Assembly (NCBI GenBank): GCA_963922715.1
Contig: CAWUJT010000011.1
Span: 1 to 35,796, forward strand
Source: CAWUJT01 sp963922715
GTDB taxonomy: Bacteria > Pseudomonadota > Alphaproteobacteria > Rhodobacterales > Rhodobacteraceae
DNA length: 35,796 bases
Reading direction: 5' to 3'
Below, piece after piece: positions 1 to 8,051 of the stretch (position 1 is its first letter; the number at the start of each line of letters is the position of its first letter). The translations under genes were made by a program, and so were the position numbers. The notes beneath the pieces are model-generated. The model made no database searches. It was not told where the DNA came from and worked only from the letters and a program-made list of their open reading frames with translations.

Positions 1-2
1 AG

Positions 3-149
3 AGTGAAGCACAACCCTATGCGATGGAAAAGGAATTAATCAGCGTGCTGCCTAATCAGCTGGGCCGATGTGTAATGCGACCAACTCAAAATAAAGCAAC
101 CTTTAAACCGGCTTCCCTCAAGCGGCCCATAGATGTCTTAAGTATTTAA
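3..149 (+). CDS. Possible 3' end of an unrecognised gene
   Basis: A reading frame enters from the left edge and stays open for 48 codons before a TAA, overlapping the end of the convergent YqeY gene by 12 bases. I do not recognise the peptide, which is mostly polar with a basic tail. Short convergent overlaps occur elsewhere in this window, so a real C-terminus is possible, but an open frame of this length can also arise by chance. Confidence 0.25.
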   Translation, partial: SEAQPYAMEKELISVLPNQLGRCVMRPTQNKATFKPASLKRPIDVLSI

Positions 150-593
150 GCGCGCTTTGACTATCGCACCCACGGCACCAAAATCAATTTGACCTGTATA
201 TTGCATTTTGAGGGCTCCCATAACTTTGCCCATATCGCGAATAGACGTTGCTTTTGTGTCTGAAATGGCATCCGATATAGCTTTTTCGACTTCGGCAGCA
301 TCAAGTTGGCGGGGTAAATACGCTTCGATAAACGTAATTTCTTCACGTTCTTGCTCTGCCAATTCAAGCCGCCCTCCTTCCTCATAGATATGGGCACTTT
401 CCTGACGTTGCTTGACCATCTTGGATAGGAGTTGGGTAATATCGGTTTCCGAAAGCTCTTTGGATTCGGCACGCAATGCGATATCCTGATCTTTGATTGC
501 TGCATTAATGAGACGCAGCGTAGAAATCTTCCGGTTATCTTTCGCTTTCATCGCATCTTTCAAACCGATGTTGATTTTGTCTCTTAGTCCCAT
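138..593 (-). CDS. GatB/YqeY domain-containing protein
   Basis: A 151-residue protein matching the usual length of the YqeY family. The family shares its fold with the tail domain of GatB, the tRNA-binding part of the Glu-tRNA(Gln)/Asp-tRNA(Asn) amidotransferase, but stand-alone YqeY has no firmly established reaction. The N-terminal stretch with KDAMKAKD and STLRLINAAIKD, the central KQRQESAHIYEEGGR segment, and the C-terminal IRDMGKVMGALK part are typical. The ATG start is preceded by an AGGAG ribosome-binding site. It is alone on the minus strand here, with tRNA-Glu transcribed the opposite way upstream. Family assignment is secure; function is not. Confidence 0.93.
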   Translation of the reverse strand: MGLRDKINIGLKDAMKAKDNRKISTLRLINAAIKDQDIALRAESKELSETDITQLLSKMVKQRQESAHIYEEGGRLELAEQEREEITFIEAYLPRQLDAAEVEKAISDAISDTKATSIRDMGKVMGALKMQYTGQIDFGAVGAIVKARLNT

Positions 594-757
594 ACGTGCA
601 ATCTCCTAAATGAACCGGGCCATCGCCTACGCGGTTTTGTATTTTCTTTCAACAATGATGTTGTAAGACTTCAGTTCTAGGTTCTTAAATAAAAGCCCAA
701 TAACTTTACACTTGCATGAACCAATCCGCTCGAATATGTCATCTTACACATTATTCT

Positions 758-832
758 GGCCCGTTCGTCTATCGGTTAGGACGCCAGGTTTTCAACCTGG
801 AAAGAGGGGTTCGATTCCCCTACGGGCTGCCA
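758..832 (+). tRNA. tRNA-Glu (anticodon TTC)
   Basis: A complete cloverleaf with CCA encoded in the gene. The 7-bp acceptor stem is GGCCCGT with ACGGGCT (first pair G-T). The 5-bp anticodon stem CCAGG/CCTGG closes a 7-base loop with TTC at 791-793. The T arm contains GGTTCGATTCC. The discriminator base is G, followed by CCA at 830-832. It decodes GAA and GAG. No other tRNA is adjacent. Confidence 0.97.
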
Positions 833-856
833 TGTTTTGTCAATATATTGTCATCA

Positions 857-880
857 AACAGTTTTTCACTGTTCTTTCTC
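857..880 (+). terminator. Weak hairpin after tRNA-Glu
   Basis: A perfect 6-bp inverted repeat, AACAGT and ACTGTT, with loop TTTTC, lies 25 bases after the tRNA and is followed by CTTTCTC. The stem is short and AT-rich and the T tract is interrupted, so it is only a candidate terminator. Confidence 0.3.
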
Positions 881-1124
881 GTCTCGATCTGCCCAATTCA
901 ACATGATATAGACCACGGCGATTTTGCCCAATAATATTCTTATGTAATAACTATAGTCTGCCGAACAAGGCGGTGGTCACACTACGTCATGCTCCAGTAT
1001 GTGAATGGAGTTCATAATCTGCGTCACAGGCATTCAGCGTTGGGATAACGAAGCTTTGTTGCCGTCGAGCGAGCGGTTGTATAAATGAACGCAAGGGGCG
1101 GAACAGGTCCTCTGCTGCTATAAT

Positions 1125-1232
1125 TTAGCTGGTTTGGGTGGCGTTGGTTGGCAGAGGCGGTATGGGTGGCCCATCCACCCCGCATGCCGAGAGTATTAAT
1201 ACCAAAACGATCAAACCGAGCCATACCCTCAT
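1125..1232 (-). CDS. LptM-like small lipoprotein
   Basis: A 35-codon gene whose ATG overlaps the argH stop as ATGA (1229-1232), implying translational coupling. The peptide starts MRVW, runs through a hydrophobic signal segment, and has a lipobox Leu-Ser-Ala-Cys with Cys at residue 17. After the Cys comes GVDGPPIPP, the hallmark of the LptM/YifL family (Cys-Gly-x-x-Gly-Pro). In enterobacteria LptM helps oxidative maturation of the LptD LPS translocon at the outer membrane. The mature part is only 19 residues, short for the family, and ends in Thr and Ser. A lysA gene commonly follows in relatives but is absent here. Motif and position make the call good; the precise function in this organism is inferred. 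Confidence 0.8.
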   Translation of the reverse strand: MRVWLGLIVLVLILSACGVDGPPIPPLPTNATQTS

Positions 1233-2617
1233 GCCAAACGCACCTGCCAGCGTTTCACGTGCGCGCGCACATTTTCAGGCGCAGTCCCGCCATAAGACGT
1301 CCGAGAGGCCACAGAGTTTTGCACACCGAGCACCGTGTAGACTTGCGTGGTGATCTCTGGGCAGATATGTTGCATGACCTCTAACGGCAGATCGGGTAGA
1401 TCGACCTGGCGTGTTTCTGCTTCTTTCACCAGCGCGCCGGTGATATGATGCGCGTCTCTGAAGGGCAAATCCAATTCACGCACCAGCCAATCGGCCAGAT
1501 CCGTTGCGGTTGAAAACCCGGCTGAGGCGGCAGCCTCTAAGGTGTCTACATTCGCCTGCATATCTTTGACCATGCCTTCCATGGCGGCCAGAGCCAAAAG
1601 CAGATTGTCCGCTGCGTCAAATACTTGTTCTTTGTCTTCTTGCATGTCCTTCGAATAGGTGAGCGGCAGCCCCTTCATGACCATCAACAACGCGGCTTGT
1701 GCGCCAAAAATCCGTCCGATTTTGGCGCGCAAAAGCTCGGCCGCATCGGGGTTTTTCTTTTGCGGCATGATGCTAGAGCCGGTTGTCCATTTGTCTGACA
1801 GAGTGACAAAACGAAATTGTGCCGAAGACCAGATCACCAATTCTTCCGCCAAGCGGCTCAGATGCATGGCGCAGATGGTTGCGGCAGAGAGAAACTCCAG
1901 TGCAAAATCTCGGTCCGACACAGCATCAAGAGAATTGGCACAGGGGCGATCGAAGCCAAGGTCTTTTGCTGTCTTCTCACGATCGATGGGAAAAGAGGTG
2001 CCAGCCAGGGCCGCTGCCCCAAGGGGACATTCATTCATCCGCGCGCGCGCGTCTTCTATCCGACTCAGATCGCGGGCGAACATCTCGACATAGGCCAACA
2101 TATGATGCCCCCAGGTGACGGGTTGCGCGGTTTGCAGATGGGTAAAGCCAGGCATGACCCAATCCGCGCCTGCGTCGGCCTGGGCAACGAGGGCCCGCAT
2201 TAAGGCCTGAAGGTTAGTGCTGGCGGCATCTATTTGATCCCGCACCCACAGCCGAAAATCGAGCGCCACTTGATCATTGCGAGAGCGCGCCGTGTGCAGC
2301 CGTCCAGCTGGCGCACCGATCAGCTCTGTCAGGCGGGCTTCGATATTCATGTGGATGTCTTCCAAAGTTGCAGAGAATTGAAACGCACCGCTTTCGATTT
2401 CTGACAAGATCGTGAGCAGCCCTTTCTCGATTGCCTCTGCGTCCTTATCCGTAATAATATCTTGCATCGCGAGCATGGCTGCATGGGCGCGGCTGCCCGC
2501 GATATCTTGCGCGGCGAGGCGTTGATCAAACCCGATGGAGGCGTTGATGGCCTGCATGATCGCATCGGGGCCGTCGTTAAAGCGGCCGCCCCACATTGTG
2601 TTGGAGGAATTGGACAT
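1229..2617 (-). CDS. argH: Argininosuccinate lyase
   Basis: Catalyses the last step of arginine biosynthesis, splitting argininosuccinate into arginine and fumarate in the cytoplasm as a tetramer. From the chosen start it has 462 residues, the normal length. It opens with MWGGRF and contains TARSRNDQVALD near residue 110, FTHLQTAQPVTWGHH with the general-acid His near 160, and the signature GSSIMPQKKNP near 280-290 with the catalytic Ser. Translation can be read well upstream of 2617, but that part has no ArgH homology. The ATG at 2617 shares bases with the tlpA start on the other strand; an internal ATG at 2596 (MWGG) is an alternative. The 3' end overlaps the small lipoprotein gene. Confidence 0.96.
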   Translation of the reverse strand: MSNSSNTMWGGRFNDGPDAIMQAINASIGFDQRLAAQDIAGSRAHAAMLAMQDIITDKDAEAIEKGLLTILSEIESGAFQFSATLEDIHMNIEARLTELIGAPAGRLHTARSRNDQVALDFRLWVRDQIDAASTNLQALMRALVAQADAGADWVMPGFTHLQTAQPVTWGHHMLAYVEMFARDLSRIEDARARMNECPLGAAALAGTSFPIDREKTAKDLGFDRPCANSLDAVSDRDFALEFLSAATICAMHLSRLAEELVIWSSAQFRFVTLSDKWTTGSSIMPQKKNPDAAELLRAKIGRIFGAQAALLMVMKGLPLTYSKDMQEDKEQVFDAADNLLLALAAMEGMVKDMQANVDTLEAAASAGFSTATDLADWLVRELDLPFRDAHHITGALVKEAETRQVDLPDLPLEVMQHICPEITTQVYTVLGVQNSVASRTSYGGTAPENVRAHVKRWQVRLA

Positions 2618-3185
2618 GACATTTATCCGGGTTGCTTTTTTCGCTCTATACGGGGCTTTGAGCTTTACCGCAATTCCTGCCCAGGCCGATATCGCGGCCG
2701 CGATGGCGGCACGCGACGGCACGCTGATGAAACTGCAATTCGAAAACAGCCCTGTGGACATTGATCTTCCCGGCTTTGAAAACTTTGTGGGGGAGCCCTT
2801 GGCGTTTTCCATGTTCGAGGGTAAAATGCTTTTGGTGAATTTTTGGGCGACATGGTGCGCGCCCTGTCGGCGCGAAATGCCTGGGCTTGATCGGTTGAAG
2901 GCCGATTTGGGGGGGCCGCATTTTGAAGTCATCACGATCGCCACGGGCCGCAACGATCCCATGAAAATGCAAACGTTTTTCGCTGATACAGGGCTGCTTC
3001 ATCTTCCCCTTTACCGCGACCCTGGCTTTGAACTGCCGCGGGCGCTTGGGATCAATGGTTTGCCCTTTACGATCTTGCTTGATGCTGACGGCCGCAAAAT
3101 CGCCCATCTCATCGGCGATGCGGAATGGGACAGCCCGAGTGCCTATGCGGTGATCGAAGCCCTCTTAGAGGATGTCACAAAATAA
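2616..3185 (+). CDS. TlpA-family periplasmic thiol:disulfide reductase
   Basis: A 189-residue exported thioredoxin-fold protein. Residues 1 to about 24 form a signal peptide ending in a PAQA-type cleavage site. The active site is FWATWCAPCRREMPGL, with the redox pair CAPC and the reductase-like Trp before it. The cis-Pro region is seen as GINGLPFTILLDADG. Such proteins keep periplasmic thiols reduced, often for cytochrome c or oxidase copper-site assembly; the partner here is unknown. The ATG at 2616 is chosen because GGAGG lies at 2603-2607 and the signal peptide begins there. The gene diverges from argH with overlapping start codons and overlaps the LysE gene by 11 bases at its 3' end. Confidence 0.9.
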   Translation: MTFIRVAFFALYGALSFTAIPAQADIAAAMAARDGTLMKLQFENSPVDIDLPGFENFVGEPLAFSMFEGKMLLVNFWATWCAPCRREMPGLDRLKADLGGPHFEVITIATGRNDPMKMQTFFADTGLLHLPLYRDPGFELPRALGINGLPFTILLDADGRKIAHLIGDAEWDSPSAYAVIEALLEDVTK

Positions 3186-3765
3186 CGGGCGTCAGACTCA
3201 AAACCAACAATCCCGCCATGGTCCAATTGAAGATCTTCAGGCGCCGCGGATTGGTGAGAACTCTTCGGATTTGCAGTCCCACAACCGTCCAGCTTGTCGT
3301 TGAGATACAGCTGACCAGCACATAAGTACCCGCAAGCCACAGGGCCCCAATCAAGTCATACTGGGCCATATAAAGTGTCGCAGCGCCCAAGGCCATGGCC
3401 CAGGCTTTGGGATTGACCCATTGAAAGCCCGCGGCTTGCAGAAATGTCAAAGGTTGTCCGGCTTTGCCGCTTTCACCCGGTGCCCCCGCATGGGCGATTT
3501 TCCACGCCAACCACAAAAGGTAGCCGATACTGACAACCTGCAGGATGCGGTTGAGTAAGGGAAAGGTTTCGAAAATTTGTGCAAGCCCGATCGCCACTAA
3601 AAACACCATAAAGCTAAAGCCCAAACCGACGCCCAGCATATGGGGAATAGTCCGGCGAAATCCAAAATTCGCCCCTGAGGCCATCAGCATCAGGTTGTTT
3701 GGCCCAGGTGTCATTGTGCCGACAAAGGCGTAGGTGAACAGGGCAAGAAAAAGATCAACTGTCAT
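3175..3765 (-). CDS. LysE/RhtB-family amino acid exporter
   Basis: A 196-residue inner-membrane protein with about six hydrophobic segments, the usual size and topology for the LysE/RhtB translocators that export amino acids or their analogues. The N-terminal GTMTPGPNNLMLMASGAN motif is diagnostic, and FQWVNPKAWAMALGA in the middle is also typical. No clear Shine-Dalgarno is seen before the ATG. It follows tldD on the same strand after 72 bases and overlaps tlpA convergently. The substrate cannot be told from sequence. Confidence 0.92.
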   Translation of the reverse strand: MTVDLFLALFTYAFVGTMTPGPNNLMLMASGANFGFRRTIPHMLGVGLGFSFMVFLVAIGLAQIFETFPLLNRILQVVSIGYLLWLAWKIAHAGAPGESGKAGQPLTFLQAAGFQWVNPKAWAMALGAATLYMAQYDLIGALWLAGTYVLVSCISTTSWTVVGLQIRRVLTNPRRLKIFNWTMAGLLVLSLTPVIL

Positions 3766-3837
3766 AATTATACTTTACAAGTAAGACCAACTTTCGGTGG
3801 GTGCTTCTGGGGCTTCTTGCCAAAGACGAACGGATCG

Positions 3838-5268
3838 CTAAGTGGCTGAGCCGCCTACGGTCAGACCGCCAATCATCACGGTGGGTTGGCCTACGCCAAC
3901 CGGTACCCATTGGCCAGCCTTGCCGCAATTTCCGATGCCGGGATCTAGGGCCATGTCATTGCCAATCGCCCGGATCTGCGTGAGTGCTGTGGCCCCGTCG
4001 CCAATGAGCGTGGCCCCTTTCACGGGCGCGCCAATTTGCCCGTTTTGCACGCGGTAGGCCTCTGTACAGGAAAACACGAATTTTCCACTGGTGATATCCA
4101 CCTGACCACCGCCAAAACCGACCGCATAAAGTCCGTCTTTGAGCTCTGCGCGGATGTCGGCGGGGTCGGTTTGACCGCCCAACATATACGTATTCGTCAT
4201 TCTTGGCATAGGCGTATGGGCGTAGCTTTCTCGCCTGCCGTTACCGGTGGAGGTTGTGCCCATCAACCGCCCGTTCTGACGATCCTGCATGAGGCCAACG
4301 AGAATACCATCCTCGATCAACGTGGTTTTCGAAGACGGTGTGCCTTCATCGTCTATGGTGAGTGAGCCGCGACGATCCGGTAATGTGCCATCGTCGCAGA
4401 CGGTCACGCCCGGGGCAGCAATTCGTTGTCCCATCAGCCCTGCGAAGGTGGAGCTGCCCTTGCGGTTGGCATCCCCTTCCAATCCGTGGCCAACGGCTTC
4501 GTGCAGCAAGATGCCGGGCCAGCCCGGGCCAAGAACGACATCCATCACACCCGCAGGCGCAGGTTCGGCGGCCAGGTTGATCCGTGCGATTCGCAAAGCC
4601 TCTTGCACGAGCCCTTGCCAATGGGGCGGCTCCAAAAGCTTGCTGAGGCCTGTGCGGCCACCGCCACCGATCCCGCCACTTTCGCGGCGTCCGTTTTCTT
4701 CCAGGATGACGCTGACATTCAGTCGGACCATGGGGCGCGTATCGCGTAGCTCCTGGCCATCGGTGCGTAAGATTTCCACCTCTTGCAAAGAGGCTGCCAG
4801 TGTCGCGCTGACCTGCACAACGCGGGGGTCGAGCCCCCGGGCATAGGCATCGATCTCCCGCAGAACATCAACTTTTAGGCCAAAGCTGGTTTCCGCCACA
4901 GGATTGCTGTCGGTATAAAGGCGGCGATTTGTGGGCACAGGACTTTCGGCCACGGTTCCACCCCCGGCACCAACGGCCAGGCGCACCGTGTCGATAGCGC
5001 GGCGCAAACTGGTCTCTGAGATCTCGGTCGCATGGGCATATCCTGTGGTCACGCCATGTACCGCGCGCAATCCAAAACCTTCTGAGGCATCGTAGCTGGC
5101 TGTCCGCAGACGGCCATCATCAAAAGACAAAACCTCTGCGCGCCGACGTTCCAGAAACAGCTCTCCATCATCGGCACCCTTCAGGGCTTCTTGCACAAGA
5201 CAAAGGCTGTTTGCCCGGTCAAGGTGGCTCTCAAAGGGACGAAATGTCTCAGGGTGGGGTGTGTTCAC
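3838..5268 (-). CDS. tldD: Metalloprotease TldD
   Basis: TldD forms a zinc metallopeptidase with TldE/PmbA; the pair processes microcins and modified peptides and degrades unfolded peptides. The zinc site HEAVGH lies at about residues 256-261, inside the typical LLHEAVGHGLEGD context. The N-terminal GADDGELFLERR and RTASYDASEGFGLRAVHG blocks match the family. I start at GTG 5268, five bases after GGAGG: the protein then opens VNTPHPETF and has 476 residues, the family length. Longer in-frame starts would run into the ctaC promoter region and add non-homologous sequence. tldE is not nearby. The gene is divergent from the cytochrome oxidase cluster. Confidence 0.95.
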   Translation of the reverse strand: MNTPHPETFRPFESHLDRANSLCLVQEALKGADDGELFLERRRAEVLSFDDGRLRTASYDASEGFGLRAVHGVTTGYAHATEISETSLRRAIDTVRLAVGAGGGTVAESPVPTNRRLYTDSNPVAETSFGLKVDVLREIDAYARGLDPRVVQVSATLAASLQEVEILRTDGQELRDTRPMVRLNVSVILEENGRRESGGIGGGGRTGLSKLLEPPHWQGLVQEALRIARINLAAEPAPAGVMDVVLGPGWPGILLHEAVGHGLEGDANRKGSSTFAGLMGQRIAAPGVTVCDDGTLPDRRGSLTIDDEGTPSSKTTLIEDGILVGLMQDRQNGRLMGTTSTGNGRRESYAHTPMPRMTNTYMLGGQTDPADIRAELKDGLYAVGFGGGQVDITSGKFVFSCTEAYRVQNGQIGAPVKGATLIGDGATALTQIRAIGNDMALDPGIGNCGKAGQWVPVGVGQPTVMIGGLTVGGSAT

Positions 5269-5423
5269 AAGAACCTCCGATAGATTATCTCTAAAATCAA
5301 CAACAGCGCGACGTTCTGGCTCTTGCATGATGTCACTAAGATATGGTTTGAGCCAGGTAGAACGCAATAGAGGGTTTGACGTATGATGTTGCGCAAGCCA
5401 ATATTGGGAAAAGGACGATACGA

Positions 5424-6293
5424 ATGACCAAAACAACGACCTTCGCAGCCATGACTGGGTTTATCGGTATGGTTTTGACGTCCACGGGGTCTTGGGCGCA
5501 AGAGCTTCCTATTGTGGGACAACCCGTCGACCGTGGCCTGAATTTTCAACCTGCTGTGACAAGTGTGGCCCGTGATGTGCATTTCCTGGATAATTTCCTG
5601 TTGGTGATTATCACAGTCATTTCCATTTTTGTCGGCGCTTTGTTGGTCTGGGTGATTGTGCGTTATAACAAATCCTCAAATCCCGAGCCTGCGCAGTTTA
5701 CCCATAACACCCCGATTGAAGTGGCCTGGACTTTGGTGCCTGTGCTGATCTTGGTTATCATTGGATCTGTCTCGTTGCCGATTTTATTCAATCAACAAAC
5801 CTTTCCCGAAGGTGATGTACGCATTAAGGTGACAGGGTTTCAATGGGCCTGGAATTACGAATATACTGATGAGGATATTTCCTTTGACAGCTACATGCTA
5901 CCAAAAGAACAGCTTGCGGAATATGGCTACACCGAAGATCAGTATCTTTTGGCGACCGATACAGCCGTTGTGATCCCGACAGGCAAGGTGGTGGTGATGA
6001 ATGTGACTGCCGCCGATGTGATTCATTCATGGACGATCCCGGCGTTTGGTGTGAAACAGGACGGTATTCCCGGACGACTGGCGCAACTTTGGTTTGAGGT
6101 GGATGAAGGTAACGAGGGCATCTATTTTGGCCAATGCTCAGAATTGTGCGGCAAGGATCATGCTTATATGCCGATCACAGTGATGGCGGTCGATCAAGCC
6201 AGCTATGACGCTTGGATCGCGCGTGCGAGAGAGGGTGATATGAGCCCGCCTGCTCGCGCAGCTTCCGCGCCTCTTGAAGTGGCGTCTAATTAA
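5424..6293 (+). CDS. ctaC: Cytochrome c oxidase subunit II
   Basis: The CuA-bearing subunit of aa3-type cytochrome oxidase, which takes electrons from cytochrome c. From the ATG at 5424 (AAGGA at 5411-5415) it has 289 residues: a signal peptide ending near TGSWAQ, two membrane helices at about 55-80 and 100-122, then a periplasmic cupredoxin domain. All CuA ligands are visible: His201, Cys238, Glu240, Cys242, His246 and Met249 (GQCSELCGKDHAYMP). The aromatic electron-entry patch FQWAWNYEY is at about 139-147. It leads an operon of assembly genes, 8 bases ahead of ctaB. Some translation upstream of 5424 is possible but lacks homology. Confidence 0.97.
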   Translation: MTKTTTFAAMTGFIGMVLTSTGSWAQELPIVGQPVDRGLNFQPAVTSVARDVHFLDNFLLVIITVISIFVGALLVWVIVRYNKSSNPEPAQFTHNTPIEVAWTLVPVLILVIIGSVSLPILFNQQTFPEGDVRIKVTGFQWAWNYEYTDEDISFDSYMLPKEQLAEYGYTEDQYLLATDTAVVIPTGKVVVMNVTAADVIHSWTIPAFGVKQDGIPGRLAQLWFEVDEGNEGIYFGQCSELCGKDHAYMPITVMAVDQASYDAWIARAREGDMSPPARAASAPLEVASN

Positions 6294-6301
6294 GTTTTCC
6301 A

Positions 6302-7243
6302 ATGTCTGATACGTCCCTTCATCGCACGCAATTAGCCCCCAAAGAAGCGGGCTTTGGCGATTATTTTGCGCTGCTAAAGCCACGGGTGATGTCGCTAGTG
6401 GTGTTCACAGCCTTGGTCGGGCTTTTGGTGGCACCTCAGGGCATGCACCCTGTCGAGGCTTTTGCCGCAATCTTGTTTATTGCCATCGGTGCGGGGGCTG
6501 CTGGTGCGCTGAATATGTGGTATGATGCCGATATCGATCAGATCATGCGCCGCACACGTAACAGGCCAATTCCACAGGGCCGTGTTACAAGGGATGAAGC
6601 CTTAGGGCTTGGGCTATTTCTCGCGGTGTTTTCTGTTGTGATGCTCGGCCTTGCGGCTAATTTTGTCGCGGCTGCATGGCTCGCCTTCACCATTTTCTTT
6701 TATATTGTCATCTATTCAATGTGGTTGAAACGCGCCACACCTCAGAACATCGTGATTGGCGGGGCAGCGGGTGCCTTTCCGCCGTTGATCGGATGGGTCG
6801 CTGCCACCGGGCAGGTCAGCCTTGAAGCCATATTGATGTTTGGCCTGATTTTCATGTGGACCCCGCCCCATTTCTGGGCCTTGGCGCTATTTATGAAAAG
6901 CGACTATCATGATGCAAACGTGCCCATGTTGACTGTCACCCACGGTCGCAAAGAGACACGTCGGCAAATCTTTATCTATGCTATCGTGCTTGCGCCTGTG
7001 GCTCTGGCCACCGCTCTGAGTGGGATTGGCGGGCCTTTGACCCTTATTGTCTTTTGCGCGCTCAATGCTTGGTTTGTTTGGGGCTGTTGGCGGATTTGGC
7101 AGCGCGATGAACGTATGGCAGAGGCCGATGCTTACGCCACGGAAAAGCGCGTGTTTCGGATATCGCTCTATTATCTTTTTGCACATTTCGGTGTGTTGCT
7201 TTTAGAAGCCCTGTTGAACAATTTCGGTTGGGGGGGCTGGTAA
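6302..7243 (+). CDS. ctaB: Protoheme IX farnesyltransferase (heme O synthase)
   Basis: Adds a farnesyl group to heme B to make heme O, the precursor of the heme A used by aa3 oxidase. The 313-residue polytopic protein carries the first prenyl-diphosphate-binding motif in NMWYDADIDQIMRRTRNRPIPQG (about residues 76-98), the family signature. The later FMWTPPHFWALAL segment, and the nearby DYHDANVPM that forms the second Asp-containing site, are also present. It has about eight or nine membrane helices. The ribosome-binding site is weak, suggesting coupling to ctaC just upstream. Only one base separates it from the next gene. Confidence 0.97.
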   Translation: MSDTSLHRTQLAPKEAGFGDYFALLKPRVMSLVVFTALVGLLVAPQGMHPVEAFAAILFIAIGAGAAGALNMWYDADIDQIMRRTRNRPIPQGRVTRDEALGLGLFLAVFSVVMLGLAANFVAAAWLAFTIFFYIVIYSMWLKRATPQNIVIGGAAGAFPPLIGWVAATGQVSLEAILMFGLIFMWTPPHFWALALFMKSDYHDANVPMLTVTHGRKETRRQIFIYAIVLAPVALATALSGIGGPLTLIVFCALNAWFVWGCWRIWQRDERMAEADAYATEKRVFRISLYYLFAHFGVLLLEALLNNFGWGGW

Positions 7244-7244
7244 G

Positions 7245-7439
7245 ATGGCACTTCACCAAGACCATGAGTTGCACCGGCGCCGGTTTGGCCGGAACGTGGC
7301 TGTGCTTGCACTCCTGTGTGGATTTATTGTGCTTGTGTTCGCCCTAACGGTTGTGAAAATTCAGCGCGGAGACTTCAATGAGGCTTTCGATCATGTTGCC
7401 CGCCCGCAAATGATTCCTACTGATGAGGCGACGCAATGA
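7245..7439 (+). CDS. CoxF-like small membrane protein
   Basis: A 64-residue protein with a basic, His/Arg-rich N-terminus, one membrane helix at about residues 18-40, and a short tail. It sits between ctaB and ctaG, where a short protein called CoxF is found in Rhodobacterales oxidase clusters. The stop codon overlaps the ctaG start as ATGA, indicating coupling. Position and topology suggest a role in oxidase assembly or stability, but no motif shows what it does. Confidence 0.85.
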   Translation: MALHQDHELHRRRFGRNVAVLALLCGFIVLVFALTVVKIQRGDFNEAFDHVARPQMIPTDEATQ

Positions 7440-8032
7440 TCAAGCGCTGGTTCAATAATCTCAGTCCCAATGGCCAAGTGGTGGCGGCCACAATGGCCGT
7501 TGTGATTGGCATGGGGTCTTTGGGCTGGGCCTCGGTACCGCTTTATGATCTGTTTTGCCGTGTCACAGGATATGGCGGGACAACGCAGCGCGCAGAGATG
7601 CAAAGCTTAGAGGTTGTCGATCACTCTGTCAGGGTGTTTTTCGATGCTTCCAAAGCCCGCGATATGCCGTGGGACTTTCAGCCCATACAGAAATTCATAG
7701 ATGTGCGTTTGGGGGAAACCGCACTTGTGTTTTATGAAGCTCACAATCCAACCGATGCCCCCATTGCAGGTGTGGCCAGCTTCAACGTCACCCCTTTTGC
7801 GACGGGTCCACATTTCAACAAGATTGCCTGTTTTTGTTTTGAAGAACAAATTTTGTTACCAGGCGAAAGCATCCAGATGCCGGTAACATTCTATGTCGAT
7901 CCCGCGATGCTGGATGATGTTGAAGCCCGCGGCATCCCAGAGATCACGCTCAGCTACACATTCCACCGCAGCGATCTGCCGGAAGATTACGCTGCATTAA
8001 CATTATCCACGATGGAACCCACAACCAACTAA
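7436..8032 (+). CDS. ctaG: Cytochrome c oxidase copper chaperone CtaG (Cox11)
   Basis: Delivers copper to the CuB centre of subunit I. The 198-residue protein has one N-terminal membrane anchor (about 15-35) and a periplasmic immunoglobulin-like domain. The copper-binding pair Cys132 and Cys134 lies in KIACFCFEEQ, and the conserved third Cys41 follows the membrane helix (VPLYDLFCRVTGYGGTTQ). It overlaps the upstream small gene by 4 bases and is followed 19 bases later by ctaE. Confidence 0.97.
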   Translation: MIKRWFNNLSPNGQVVAATMAVVIGMGSLGWASVPLYDLFCRVTGYGGTTQRAEMQSLEVVDHSVRVFFDASKARDMPWDFQPIQKFIDVRLGETALVFYEAHNPTDAPIAGVASFNVTPFATGPHFNKIACFCFEEQILLPGESIQMPVTFYVDPAMLDDVEARGIPEITLSYTFHRSDLPEDYAALTLSTMEPTTN

Positions 8033-8051
8033 CCCGGAGGAGGGACAGCCG

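Noticed and set aside
705..740. Promoter-like elements before tRNA-Glu (TTTACA, TTGCAT, TATGTC)
   Set aside because: No pair has both good matches and correct spacing, so no specific promoter is called.
1024..1224. A 66-codon minus-strand frame after argH
   Set aside because: It lies in a different frame across the small lipoprotein gene, which has a lipobox, a family motif and a coupled start.
2618..2962. An extended N-terminus of ArgH into tlpA
   Set aside because: ArgH homology begins at MWGGRF and the extension is antisense to the TlpA signal peptide and active site.
5376..5404. TTGACG with CAATAT as a ctaC promoter
   Set aside because: The predicted start would fall on the ribosome-binding site, leaving an implausible leader.
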